A DNA stretch of 64,000 nucleotides from Algoriphagus locisalis (GTDB lineage Bacteria; Bacteroidota; Bacteroidia; Cytophagales; Cyclobacteriaceae): positions 849,625 to 913,624 of the forward strand of contig NZ_FPBF01000001.1 of the NCBI RefSeq assembly GCF_900116615.1, in the 5' to 3' direction. The notes under the pieces were generated by a model that saw only the letters and a program-made list of their open reading frames with translations, was not told the DNA's origin and did not search any database. This document shows positions 42,895 to 52,001 of the stretch, piece after piece (position 1 is the stretch's first letter; every line of letters begins with the position of its first letter). The translations under genes were made by a program, and so were the position numbers.

Positions 42895-44208
42895 TTAATC
42901 TACCTTAATTGCAGTGATTTTTCCTTCCACAGGTGCTACTTTTTCACCTTCTTTCAGGTCTTTGCTCACAATAAAATATGGACCTGATATAATTTGATCA
43001 CCTTCAGCAAGTCCTTCCAAAACTTCTATATTCTGAAAGTCAGAAATCCCGGTTTTGATTTCTTTCAATTTGGCAACGCCACCTTCATTTACAAATACCA
43101 ACTCTTTAAGTCTGGTAGTTCCTGCTCCTAACGTATCCAATTTATTTTCTCTAGTCGTTACAGCTGCTAATGGAACTGATAGTGCGTCACTTTTTGAATT
43201 GGTGATTATCTCTACAGAAGCTGTCATTCCAGGTCTGAAAGGATATTTCTTTCCTTCATCTACTAATTCCTGATAGGAATCGTTCAGAATTCTGATTTTC
43301 ACTTTGAACTCAGTGACAGCATCTGCGGATGCTTTAGTATTTGCCGTGTTGGCGATACTTGTTACGATACCTTTGAAGGTTTTCCCAGTATAGGCGTAAG
43401 AATCCACATCAATAATAGTAGTATCGCCTAAGCTCAATCTTACGATATCATTTTCGTTCACATCTACACGAACTTCCATTTTGGATAGATCGGCGATGGT
43501 AAGCATTTCGGTACCTGCCATCTGTGCGGTACCCACTACTCGCTCTCCTTGCTCTACCAGTAGATTGGAAACTATCCCGTTTACAGGAGAGTAAACATTG
43601 GTCAATCGAAGATTCTCTGCTGCTTCATCCACTGATGCCTGTGAGCTTTTCACAACAAACTCAGCTGCACGCACATTTTGCTTTGCAGCTTCCAAGTCCT
43701 TTTGTGCCGTGGTATAATCTGCCTGAGCTTGCTCAAAATCCGCATCGGAAATAGCCTTTGTCTCATAAAGCGTTTTTTGTCTGTTGAAATTTAATTCCGC
43801 CTGCTTAAACTGAGCTTCAGATCGTTGAAGTGCAGCGCGTGATTGAGAAAGATTCGCTTCCTGCTGGCTGAAATTAGCCTTCGTTCTATCCAATGCGGAG
43901 ATAAAATTATCCGGTCTTATTTTGACCAAGAGCATTCCAGATGCTACAGAGTCACCTTCTTTTACATTGAGGGAGATAATCTCACCTGCTACATCAGGAC
44001 TCAAATTGACTTCTACTTCCGGTTGAATTTCACCTGAGGCGCTCACCTTTTCGACGATAGGGACTTTCTTCACAGTAGCTACTTCCACTTGTGTTTCTTT
44101 TTCTCCACCTACCCATCCGGCATTTCGGGCGATCACTGCAAAAATTATTAGAACTACGATCCCTCCTAGAAGGTAATACAATAGCTTATTTGATTTCTTA
44201 TTGGCCAT
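42895..44208 (-). CDS. HlyD/RND-type efflux periplasmic adaptor
   Basis: 437 residues: one N-terminal membrane anchor (about 9-28), a lipoyl/barrel-sandwich half at about 50-80 (SASGEIQPEVEVNLSPDVAGEI), a long coiled coil at about 95-205 (SQSRAALQRSEAQFKQAELNFNRQ), the second lipoyl half (NVYSPVNGIVSNLLVEQGERV) and a beta-barrel domain to about 370. It links an inner-membrane pump to a TolC channel. It lies 3 bases from the TolC gene, and no permease (RND or MacB-type ABC) is adjacent, so the pump must be encoded elsewhere. Substrate unknown. Confidence 0.9.
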   Translation of the reverse strand: MANKKSNKLLYYLLGGIVVLIIFAVIARNAGWVGGEKETQVEVATVKKVPIVEKVSASGEIQPEVEVNLSPDVAGEIISLNVKEGDSVASGMLLVKIRPDNFISALDRTKANFSQQEANLSQSRAALQRSEAQFKQAELNFNRQKTLYETKAISDADFEQAQADYTTAQKDLEAAKQNVRAAEFVVKSSQASVDEAAENLRLTNVYSPVNGIVSNLLVEQGERVVGTAQMAGTEMLTIADLSKMEVRVDVNENDIVRLSLGDTTIIDVDSYAYTGKTFKGIVTSIANTANTKASADAVTEFKVKIRILNDSYQELVDEGKKYPFRPGMTASVEIITNSKSDALSVPLAAVTTRENKLDTLGAGTTRLKELVFVNEGGVAKLKEIKTGISDFQNIEVLEGLAEGDQIISGPYFIVSKDLKEGEKVAPVEGKITAIKVD

Positions 44209-44211
44209 GGT

Positions 44212-45549
44212 TTAATTTAAATTAATAGGATTACCCAGGTAAAAATCAAGAACTTTTACTCTGAAAATATATGTGTACTTGTCGTAAACGAGTTGGGATT
44301 GAGCAGAAAACAAGTTGTTTTGGGCAACCTGAAAATCCACTGAATTGATAGCTCCCAAGTCAAATCGCTGCTGTGCTATACGGAAAGACTCTTCTAAACT
44401 TTCAATTCTCGTCAATGATGCCTGGTAAGATTGCTCAGAGGCAAGGGCATTGGTATAGGCAGTTTCTATGTCCTGGCGTAGTTGGTTTTTAGCTTCTAGC
44501 TCAGTGACCTCGGCCAGTCTTTTTTGAACATTTGCCCGCTGTACGTTGGCCTTATTGTTCATTCTAGAAAAGATCGGAATGCTTAATTGTAGTCCAGCTG
44601 CCTGAGAGAAATTCACATCAACTTGCTCGCTAAACTTCGCATCGTAAAGATCCACATAGTTAGTACCTAAGTTTCCAAACAGTGTAATGGAAGGGTAGTA
44701 TCCTGCTTTTGCAATGTTAACCCCATACGCTGCACTTTCTACGCCAAGCGCAGCTGCTTTTATTTCAGGCATAGTCGCTAATGCAGTTTGAAAAATAGAA
44801 GCAGATGATTCTGATACCATAAAGGTGTCGTCAACACTGAGTTCTGGCTTTTCGATTTCAAAATCCGCTGTGTAAGGTACCTGAAGGGCTTGGGCTAGAT
44901 TGAGCAATGAGCCATTCAAAGTCGCTTTGGCATTGATCAAATCCACATTGTTGGTGGCAAGTTGAGACTGTAGATCCAATTGGTCGGAATAGGGTAGTGA
45001 CCCTGCATTCACCAGCTTGGTAGTTCGCTCCAACTGATCTTGTGTAGTCTTAAGTTGATTCTCAGCTATTTTCACCTGCTCCTGATTGAAAACCACATTC
45101 ACATAGAAGTTGATGACATTCAAAGTAATGGTGTTTTTAGTCGCCTCTATGTTGTAATAGCCCTGCTCCAGTATTGTTTTAGTTTGCTTGACGGTATTGT
45201 TGATTCTTCCCGCATTAAAAACAGTCGCATTGGAAGAGGCATTCAAGTTGATGTTACCGATTCGTTGGGTTTCAAACAAGTTGGTAGCTGGGTTAATCGA
45301 TCTACCCCAATTGAAATTAGTAGATCCACCGGCTGTGAGGCTAGGATATCTTGCTCCTTGATTTTGTAGGAGAGTCGCTTCGTTGGATTGTTGGTTTAGC
45401 TCGCTTCTTTTCAAGGTCAAATTGTTTTCCAAGGCTACTGTAACTGCCGTTTGCAAATCTATAGGATAGCTTGGAACGACGGGATCTTGAGCAAAAGTGG
45501 AAAAACAAATCCCTGATACCAGGGCCATGCCCAGTAGGATTTTTCTCAT
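44212..45549 (-). CDS. TolC-family outer-membrane efflux protein
   Basis: 445 residues from MRKILLGMALVSGICFSTFAQ, a signal peptide; an ATG at 45567 would overlap the serine dehydratase gene, so the internal start is preferred. The two-fold repeat of paired coiled-coil helices is visible (YPIDLQTAVTVALENNLTLKRSEL and its second copy PEIKAAALGVESAAYGVNIAKAGYYPSITLFGNLG). The C-terminal NNLFSAQSQLVYDKYTYIFRVKVLDFYLG is the usual TolC ending. It forms the outer-membrane duct with the adjoining adaptor. Transcribed after sdaAB with a 7-base gap. Confidence 0.9.
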   Translation of the reverse strand: MRKILLGMALVSGICFSTFAQDPVVPSYPIDLQTAVTVALENNLTLKRSELNQQSNEATLLQNQGARYPSLTAGGSTNFNWGRSINPATNLFETQRIGNINLNASSNATVFNAGRINNTVKQTKTILEQGYYNIEATKNTITLNVINFYVNVVFNQEQVKIAENQLKTTQDQLERTTKLVNAGSLPYSDQLDLQSQLATNNVDLINAKATLNGSLLNLAQALQVPYTADFEIEKPELSVDDTFMVSESSASIFQTALATMPEIKAAALGVESAAYGVNIAKAGYYPSITLFGNLGTNYVDLYDAKFSEQVDVNFSQAAGLQLSIPIFSRMNNKANVQRANVQKRLAEVTELEAKNQLRQDIETAYTNALASEQSYQASLTRIESLEESFRIAQQRFDLGAINSVDFQVAQNNLFSAQSQLVYDKYTYIFRVKVLDFYLGNPINLN

Positions 45550-45556
45550 AGTGTAA

Positions 45557-46234
45557 TTAAAGGTCAATGTCAGGTATATAAATTAGTTCAGTAATCCAGG
45601 ATAATGATTTCAAATATTCCAAAGTTATTTTGTTCAAACCAGAGTCCATTTCTATTACATGGCAAGCTAGGTCATTCTTTCCTTTTCTTGAGACAGACAT
45701 GGTAGCTATGTTTGCCTTTGACTGTGCGATCACGGAAGATATAAAAGCAATTGCTCCGGCGATATCTTCTGCTTTAATGATTAGCGTGTGATCTGCGGCT
45801 GAGAAATTTGCTACAAAACCATCCACCTCCGCTATGTTGATCAATCCACCACCTAAGCTTTCGCCAACAACTTCTACTGATTTGTCTCCTTTTTTCAGGT
45901 TCAGTTTGATCGTATTAGGATGATGGATAGAGGAATTCCCAATTGATTTGAATTTATAAGTTAAACCTTTTTCTTCAGCTATTTCCAGAGAGGTTTTGAT
46001 GTTCGCATCATCGGTTTTGAAATCCATCAAGCCACCTATGATAGCCCTGTCACTGCCGTGTCCTTCATAAGTTCTGGCAAAGGAATTATAAAATGTAATG
46101 ATGGCATCATCCGGCATTCCCCCCAAAACTCGTATGGCAGCTCTGGCAATTCGTACTACTCCCGCAGTATGTGAAGAGGATGGGCCGATCATTATTGGTC
46201 CAATCATATCAAAAACGCTACTTTTATTTGCCAT
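45557..46234 (-). CDS. L-serine dehydratase, iron-sulfur type, beta subunit
   Basis: 225 residues. The N-terminal part DMIGPIMIGPSSSHTAGVVRIA is the substrate-site signature, and the C-terminal ACT-like domain (about 150-225) has VSRKGKNDLACHVIEMDSGL. With the alpha subunit, which carries the [4Fe-4S] cluster, it deaminates serine to pyruvate and ammonia. The alpha subunit gene is not in this window, so the two subunits are unlinked here. It heads a minus-strand unit with TolC and HlyD, spaced 7 and 3 bases; the functional link is unclear. Confidence 0.9.
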   Translation of the reverse strand: MANKSSVFDMIGPIMIGPSSSHTAGVVRIARAAIRVLGGMPDDAIITFYNSFARTYEGHGSDRAIIGGLMDFKTDDANIKTSLEIAEEKGLTYKFKSIGNSSIHHPNTIKLNLKKGDKSVEVVGESLGGGLINIAEVDGFVANFSAADHTLIIKAEDIAGAIAFISSVIAQSKANIATMSVSRKGKNDLACHVIEMDSGLNKITLEYLKSLSWITELIYIPDIDL

Positions 46235-46389
46235 CTGGATGTATTATTCCAATTTTGGTGCTAAGGTAAAATGCTTGGAAGTATTTCACACAAAAATTAA
46301 TTTTTATTGTATAGAATGTACTTTAAGTGGACTTATGTTGACATAGTTTAACATACCATAACCTAAACAAAAACGCCATCTGACCGATA

Positions 46390-47214
46390 ATGAACAGTTT
46401 TATGATCGAAAACGAAACAGTCTTTCAAAAATCACCTTCAAGTCCAACCTGGAGTTTGAAAGATACTATAGATATTCCTAATCGGGCAATGAACTTTGGA
46501 GATGGATTGTTTGAAACTATGGTTTGGGATCTAGCAGAAATCCGGTTTTTTGATAAGCATTTAAATAGACTAAAAGGAGGGATGCAGTTATTAAACCTAC
46601 AGGAAGAAGACATTCATCCTGATGGGATACTTCATTTTCTGGCCAGTAATTTTCCAAACCAAAGAATGCGCGTAAGATGGAATGTTTACCGATCAGGTCA
46701 AGGTAAATATACTCCTGAGACTAATGAAGTGATTCAGACGCTTCAACTTTCTGAATTCAATCCTGCCTCACAAATCAAAAAGAAAGCAGCTTTTACGCAG
46801 AAAATTCAATTATTTCCCACCTCATGGTCTGCTTATAAGACCTTGAATGCATTGCCATATATTCTCGCCAATCAAGAAAGAAAGGCAAGAGGTTTAGATG
46901 AAATACTACTCCTTGATTCCAGAGGATTTATTTCCGAGGCTTCTGCTTCCAATATTTTCTGGGTGAAAGCTGGAATAGTCTATACTCCAGCTTTAAGTTG
47001 TAGTTGTATCAATGGTATCAGCCGCCAAGTGATTTTAGCTCATTTGGATGAAAAAAAAATCCCTTACTTTCTGGGGGAATTTGCGCCTTCAGAATTAGCT
47101 CATGCAGATCAGGTTTTTGTCAGTAACTGCACAGGAATCAGTTATTTACAATGCATCAACCAGAAAGAATATTCAACAGTACCCCTGATATTCCTAAACG
47201 ATATATTCGAATGA
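46390..47214 (+). CDS. class IV PLP aminotransferase / aminodeoxychorismate lyase-like
   Basis: 274 residues. The fold-type IV signature is readable: the PLP lysine is Lys150 in SWSAYKTLNALPYI, and Glu183 (RGFISEASASNIFWV) contacts the cofactor. RAMNFGDGLFETM near 32-44 and SCSCINGISRQVIL near 206-219 are family motifs. Members are branched-chain or D-amino acid aminotransferases, or PabC, which releases pyruvate from aminodeoxychorismate for folate. The short length and divergent sequence favour PabC, but this cannot be decided. It is divergent from sdaAB and ahead of the xylose operon. Confidence 0.82.
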   Translation: MNSFMIENETVFQKSPSSPTWSLKDTIDIPNRAMNFGDGLFETMVWDLAEIRFFDKHLNRLKGGMQLLNLQEEDIHPDGILHFLASNFPNQRMRVRWNVYRSGQGKYTPETNEVIQTLQLSEFNPASQIKKKAAFTQKIQLFPTSWSAYKTLNALPYILANQERKARGLDEILLLDSRGFISEASASNIFWVKAGIVYTPALSCSCINGISRQVILAHLDEKKIPYFLGEFAPSELAHADQVFVSNCTGISYLQCINQKEYSTVPLIFLNDIFE

Positions 47215-47259
47215 TTGTGATTTAAAGACTTTTTATGATTGCCATTATTTTGAAAATAT

Positions 47260-47267
47260 TATCTTTA
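47260..47267 (+). promoter_or_regulatory. -7 promoter box of the xylose operon
   Basis: TATCTTTA fits TAnnTTTR, and a TTG lies 18 bases upstream (47239-47241) as the -33 element. It is 70 bases ahead of the symporter ATG. Regulatory sites are not clear. Confidence 0.4.
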
Positions 47268-47336
47268 TCGGCCTATTCTACTAAGATTAGTCTTTTACCC
47301 AAAAAACCTAACTTCCCAAACCTAACCTAATATTAC

Positions 47337-48980
47337 ATGCTCTTAGAACCTTTAGATTTAGCCGTCTTTATCGGCTATTGTTTGCTCATCGTCGGGATGG
47401 GTATTTTTGTATCACGTGAGAAGAAGGGCCACGTTAAAAACTCTTCGGATTATTTCCTTGCATCAAAAGCCCTCCCTTGGTGGGCAGTGGGAGCTTCCTT
47501 AATAGCCTCTAACATTTCAGCTGAACAGTTTATTGGTATGTCAGGCTCGGGTTTTGCCTTGGGTTTGGCTATTTCCACTTATGAATGGATGGCGGCAGTT
47601 ACCCTTCTGGTAGTTGCGATTTTCTTCTTGCCTGTCTATATCAAAAAGGGGATTTATACCATGCCGGGTTTTTTGCTCGATCGTTATGATACGCGGGTAA
47701 GGACTACCATGGCCATCTTTTGGCTGCTTCTGTATGTTTTTGTCAACCTTACTTCAGTCTTGTATTTAGGTGCATTAAGCTTGAATACAATTCTAGATGT
47801 GCCTCTGGGCTATGGAATTTTTGGATTGGCGCTTTTCGCTATGATCTATTCTATCTATGGTGGTCTTAAAGCGGTCGCGTGGACAGATGTTATCCAAGTT
47901 GTATTCCTGATTGCCGGTGGTCTTGCGACTACTTACATCGCACTACAAATGGTAGGAAGCGGTGATGCCTGGGAAGGCCTGAGTTTGCTTCGCCAAAAAG
48001 TTCCTGGTCATTTTTCTATGATATTGAGTAAGGGAGAAATGATGATCCCTGATGGTGCTGGAGGAGAGCGTGATGCTTACTTAGACCTTCCGGGAATTTC
48101 AGTGTTGGTAGGTGGTATGTGGATCACCAACTTGAGTTATTGGGGATTCAACCAATACATCACGCAACGAGCACTGGCGGCTAAGAGTCTGGATGAAGCC
48201 CAGAAAGGAATGATTTTCGCAGGTTTCCTAAAGTTGCTTATGCCATTGATCGTGGTGATTCCGGGAATCGCAGCTTGGGTGATAGTGAAAGACGGAATCG
48301 ATGTAGGTTTTATCGAGTCCATGAAAGATCCGGTTACAGGATTGGTGAAATCTGATAGAGCGTATCCTACCTTACTTCAATTACTACCCGTTGGATTGAA
48401 AGGTCTTGCTTTCGCAGCTTTGACAGCAGCTATCGTGTCATCGTTAGCTTCAATGGCCAACAGTACTTCTACGATTTTCACGATGGATATTTACAATAAA
48501 TACATCAAGAAAGATGCTTCTGAAGCAAGCCAGGTAAAAGTAGGCCGTATCACAGCACTAGTAGCTTTTGGGGTAGCCTCCATTGTAGCTCCAGCTTTAG
48601 GAGCATTGGATCAGGCATTCCAATTTATTCAGGAATACACAGGATTCATTAGCCCTGGGGTATTTGCCATTTTCTTCTTTGGTGTATTCTGGAAGAAAAC
48701 CACTTCAAATGCTGCCTTGACAGGTGCTGCTTTAAGTATTCCTCTATCGGTAGTATTGAAAGTTATTTTTCCAGCTTTGCCATTCTTGGATAGAATGGGC
48801 GTAGTTTTCTTGGTGTTAGCGGCACTTATGATTATCATAAGTTTGGTAGAAGGAAAAGGAAAAGATCATCCAAACAGTATTGAGATTAACAAAGAACTGT
48901 TTAAGACAAGTACCAAATTCAAAATTGGTGCTGTTTTGATTGCAGGAATTACTGCAGCTTTGTATATCGTATTCTGGTAA
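47337..48980 (+). CDS. sodium/sugar symporter (SSS family), probable xylose uptake
   Basis: 547 residues with about 14 membrane helices. SSS features include SNISAEQFIGMSGSGFALG, TMPGFLLDRYDTRVRTTMAIFWLL and AALTAAIVSSLASMANSTSTIFTMDIY (the sodium-site region). The last motif and the length match the SGLT branch (glucose, galactose, myo-inositol, xylose). It is followed after 11 bases by xylulokinase and then xylose isomerase, so the substrate is most likely xylose taken up with sodium. Symbol left blank because the sugar is inferred from context. Confidence 0.9.
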   Translation: MLLEPLDLAVFIGYCLLIVGMGIFVSREKKGHVKNSSDYFLASKALPWWAVGASLIASNISAEQFIGMSGSGFALGLAISTYEWMAAVTLLVVAIFFLPVYIKKGIYTMPGFLLDRYDTRVRTTMAIFWLLLYVFVNLTSVLYLGALSLNTILDVPLGYGIFGLALFAMIYSIYGGLKAVAWTDVIQVVFLIAGGLATTYIALQMVGSGDAWEGLSLLRQKVPGHFSMILSKGEMMIPDGAGGERDAYLDLPGISVLVGGMWITNLSYWGFNQYITQRALAAKSLDEAQKGMIFAGFLKLLMPLIVVIPGIAAWVIVKDGIDVGFIESMKDPVTGLVKSDRAYPTLLQLLPVGLKGLAFAALTAAIVSSLASMANSTSTIFTMDIYNKYIKKDASEASQVKVGRITALVAFGVASIVAPALGALDQAFQFIQEYTGFISPGVFAIFFFGVFWKKTTSNAALTGAALSIPLSVVLKVIFPALPFLDRMGVVFLVLAALMIIISLVEGKGKDHPNSIEINKELFKTSTKFKIGAVLIAGITAALYIVFW

Positions 48981-48991
48981 AACCTATTAAA

Positions 48992-50485
48992 ATGAGAAGA
49001 TTATTATTAGGAATTGACATTGGGAGCTCCTCTGTCAAGACCTCACTACTTGACGCAGATACGGGCAAGTCGATTTTATCCAAAGCATTTCCTGAGGAGG
49101 AGATGATCATTGAATCTCCCGAGAAAGGCTGGGCTGAACAAGACCCGGATACCTGGTGGAAGTACGTACAGCATTCCATTCGCTATTTGCTAAACAAAAC
49201 AGCCGTAAAAAAGGGTGAATTAAAAGGTATTGGTATTGCCTACCAGATGCACGGACTTGTATTGGTGGATAAGGATCAAAATGTCCTCAGACCTTCGATC
49301 ATCTGGTGTGATAGCAGAGCTGTAGGAATCGGCGAAAAAGCCTACAAAGAGCTAGGTGAAGAATACTGTCAGAAAAACCTTCTGAATTCTCCAGGGAATT
49401 TCACGGCATCGAAGCTTCGATGGGTTATAGAAAATGAACCAGCAATTGCAGCCAAAATCCATAAAATGATGCTTCCTGGCGATTTTATCGCAATGAGGTT
49501 AAGCGGCGAGATATGTACTTCTGAGACGGGCTTATCTGAAGGTATATTCTGGGATTTTCAGAAAAATGGCCTAAGCGATAAAGTTCTTGACAATTACCAG
49601 ATCTCCAAGTCCTGGATTCCTGAAGTAGTCCCTTCTTATTCTATCCAGGGAAGAGTTTCTGCTTCCGCTTCGGATATAACCGGTTTAGAAGAAGGAGTTC
49701 CGATTTCTTACCGTGCTGGTGATCAGCCAAATAATGCTTTTTCCCTTCAAGTATTAAAACCAGGTGAACTGGCGACTACTGCAGGAACTTCTGGAACTGT
49801 GTATGGAGTAGCAGATAAGCCGCTTCATGATCCTTTGTCTAGAGTTAATACCTTTGTACATGTGAATCATTCCAAGGAAAACCCTTCTTATGGAGTATTA
49901 CTCTGTGTGAATGGTACCGGGATTTTGAATAGCTGGCTGAAAAAAGTCATGGGTGCTGCTCATATAGAGTATGACGAAATGAATAACCTGGGAGGTTCCG
50001 CCCCAATCGGTTCTGATGGGCTTACGTTCATACCTTTCGGTAATGGTGCTGAGCGAATCATGCAAAATAGGCATGTAGGAGCACACCTGATGGGCTTGGA
50101 TCTTTTAAAGCATGACAAGCGTCATATGATTCGTGCTGCGCAGGAAGGTATCGTTTCAGCACTTACCTTTGGGTTCCGAATTATGCAGGAAATGGGGCTT
50201 GATCTCAAAACTGTCAAAGCCGGAAAAGCAAATATGTTCCTTAGTCCTGTATTCAGAAAAACCTTTGTTCACATGAATAAGGTAGTTTTGGAGCTTTATG
50301 ACACCGATGGTGCTCAGGGAGCTGCCAGAGGTGCAGGAATAGGCGCTGGTGTCTATGCAAATGAGGCTGAGGCATTTGCCGGACTTGAATTGCTGGAAAC
50401 TATAGAACCAAATGAGCATTTCTTCGAACCATACGAAGAGGTGTATAACACTTGGAAGGGCCATTTAGAGTCAATCCAAAAATGA
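48992..50485 (+). CDS. xylB: xylulokinase
   Basis: 497 residues of the FGGY kinase family. The N-terminal LLLGIDIGSSSVKTSLL is the phosphate-binding motif. Family phrases PSIIWCDSRA (about 91-100), the catalytic YRAGDQPNNAFSLQV (with Asp near 246) and TTAGTSGTVYGV follow; the C-terminal GAQGAARGAGIGAGVY is typical of XylB. It phosphorylates D-xylulose to D-xylulose 5-phosphate for the pentose phosphate pathway. It lies between the symporter and xylose isomerase in one operon. Confidence 0.93.
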   Translation: MRRLLLGIDIGSSSVKTSLLDADTGKSILSKAFPEEEMIIESPEKGWAEQDPDTWWKYVQHSIRYLLNKTAVKKGELKGIGIAYQMHGLVLVDKDQNVLRPSIIWCDSRAVGIGEKAYKELGEEYCQKNLLNSPGNFTASKLRWVIENEPAIAAKIHKMMLPGDFIAMRLSGEICTSETGLSEGIFWDFQKNGLSDKVLDNYQISKSWIPEVVPSYSIQGRVSASASDITGLEEGVPISYRAGDQPNNAFSLQVLKPGELATTAGTSGTVYGVADKPLHDPLSRVNTFVHVNHSKENPSYGVLLCVNGTGILNSWLKKVMGAAHIEYDEMNNLGGSAPIGSDGLTFIPFGNGAERIMQNRHVGAHLMGLDLLKHDKRHMIRAAQEGIVSALTFGFRIMQEMGLDLKTVKAGKANMFLSPVFRKTFVHMNKVVLELYDTDGAQGAARGAGIGAGVYANEAEAFAGLELLETIEPNEHFFEPYEEVYNTWKGHLESIQK

Positions 50486-50535
50486 GTAACAAATTGAATT
50501 TCAAACCTATAAATACCTAATAAACCAAAGTAAAA

Positions 50536-51849
50536 ATGTCAAAAACTTATTTCTCTTCAATCGATAAAATCCCTTTTGAGGGTAAGGAAAGCGATAATCC
50601 ATTAGCATTTAGATTTTACGATGAGAATCGCATCATTGCAGGCAAAACAATGAAGGAGCACTTCAAATTTGCTATTGCTTACTGGCATTCCTTCTGCGGA
50701 ACTGGTGGAGATCCATTTGGTCCAGGGACTATAGTTCATCCTTGGGATGCGGCAGCTGACCCAATCCAGAGAGCAAAGGACAAAATGGACGCAGCTTTCG
50801 AATTCATCACTAAAATCGGTGCGCCTTACTATTGCTTCCATGACATCGACTTGATCGACGAGGGACCAACATTGGCTGAGTACGAAAAAAGAATGCAAAT
50901 CATCACTGAATATGCTAAGCAAAAGCAAGCAGAAACAGGTGTGAAATTGCTTTGGGGAACTGCAAACGTGTTTAGCAATCCCCGCTACATGAACGGTGCT
51001 TCTACCAACCCGGATTTCAATGTAGTTTCCTACGCTGGAGCTCAGGTGAAAAATGCAATCGACGCAACTATCGCTCTGGACGGTGAGAATTATGTGTTCT
51101 GGGGTGGTCGTGAAGGCTACATGTCTTTGTTAAATACTGACATGAAGCGTGAGACTGAGCACCTTGCACAATTCTTGACGGTGGCCCGTGATTATGGTAG
51201 AAAGAATGGTTTCAAAGGAACATTCTTCATCGAGCCTAAGCCAATGGAGCCTACGAAGCACCAGTATGATTATGATGCTGCTACAGTAATTGGATTCTTG
51301 AGACAGCATGGCCTGGACAAGGATTTCAAATTGAACATCGAAGTAAACCACGCTACGCTAGCAGGACACACCTTCCAGCATGAGCTTCAGGTTTGTGCGG
51401 ATGCAGGAATGCTAGGAAGCATCGACGCCAACAGAGGTGACTACCAAAACGGATGGGATACGGATCAGTTTGCAATGAACTTGCAGGAAATGACAGAAGC
51501 CATGTTGGTGATATTGACATCAGCAGGTATCCAAGGCGGAGGAGTTAACTTTGATGCTAAAATCAGAAGAAACTCAACTGACATGGATGACCTTTTCTTG
51601 GCTCACATCGGAAGTATGGATGCATTTGCCAGAGGCATGTTGATCGCTCAGGATATCTTGGACAAATCCGACTACCTGGAAAGAAGAAAGAACCGTTATG
51701 CCAGCTTTGATTCTGGAAAAGGTAAGTCTTTCGAAACTGGTAATTTCACCCTTGAAGACTTGAGAAACTACGCTGCTGAAGTAGGAGAGCCTATTCAGAC
51801 AAGTGGTAAGCAAGAATACTTCGAGAATCTATTGAATAGATTTATCTAA
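50536..51849 (+). CDS. xylA: xylose isomerase
   Basis: 437 residues, the long (class II) form. Catalytic residues are in [12 protein letters not shown] (His102 and Asp105) and the metal-binding [30 protein letters not shown] and GSIDANRGD motifs. It converts D-xylose to D-xylulose with magnesium or manganese. It is the third gene of the operon, 50 bases after xylB, and is followed by a clear terminator. Codon use is more biased here than in its neighbours, as expected for a highly expressed enzyme. Confidence 0.96.
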   Translation: MSKTYFSSIDKIPFEGKESDNPLAFRFYDENRIIAGKTMKEHFKFAIAYWHSFCGTGGDPFGPGTIVHPWDAAADPIQRAKDKMDAAFEFITKIGAPYYCFHDIDLIDEGPTLAEYEKRMQIITEYAKQKQAETGVKLLWGTANVFSNPRYMNGASTNPDFNVVSYAGAQVKNAIDATIALDGENYVFWGGREGYMSLLNTDMKRETEHLAQFLTVARDYGRKNGFKGTFFIEPKPMEPTKHQYDYDAATVIGFLRQHGLDKDFKLNIEVNHATLAGHTFQHELQVCADAGMLGSIDANRGDYQNGWDTDQFAMNLQEMTEAMLVILTSAGIQGGGVNFDAKIRRNSTDMDDLFLAHIGSMDAFARGMLIAQDILDKSDYLERRKNRYASFDSGKGKSFETGNFTLEDLRNYAAEVGEPIQTSGKQEYFENLLNRFI

Positions 51850-51872
51850 GTATCTTTTATAAATAATTCTTG

Positions 51873-51907
51873 AAAGTCCGGTTGATTTACTTCAATCGGA
51901 CTTTTTT
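51873..51907 (+). terminator. terminator of the xylose operon
   Basis: Arms AAAGTCCGGTTGA and its near-complement TCAATCGGACTTT (one G-T pair) with a T-run to 51907. It isolates the xylose genes from the regulator gene that starts 94 bases later. Confidence 0.85.
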
Positions 51908-52001
51908 GATGAAAAAAAGTAAACCTGTTTTGCGAATTTTAGTTTGTAAAATAAGTTTTTACCTATAAATCTCATAATTTGCCCTTCCTAGATTATCGTG
52001 T

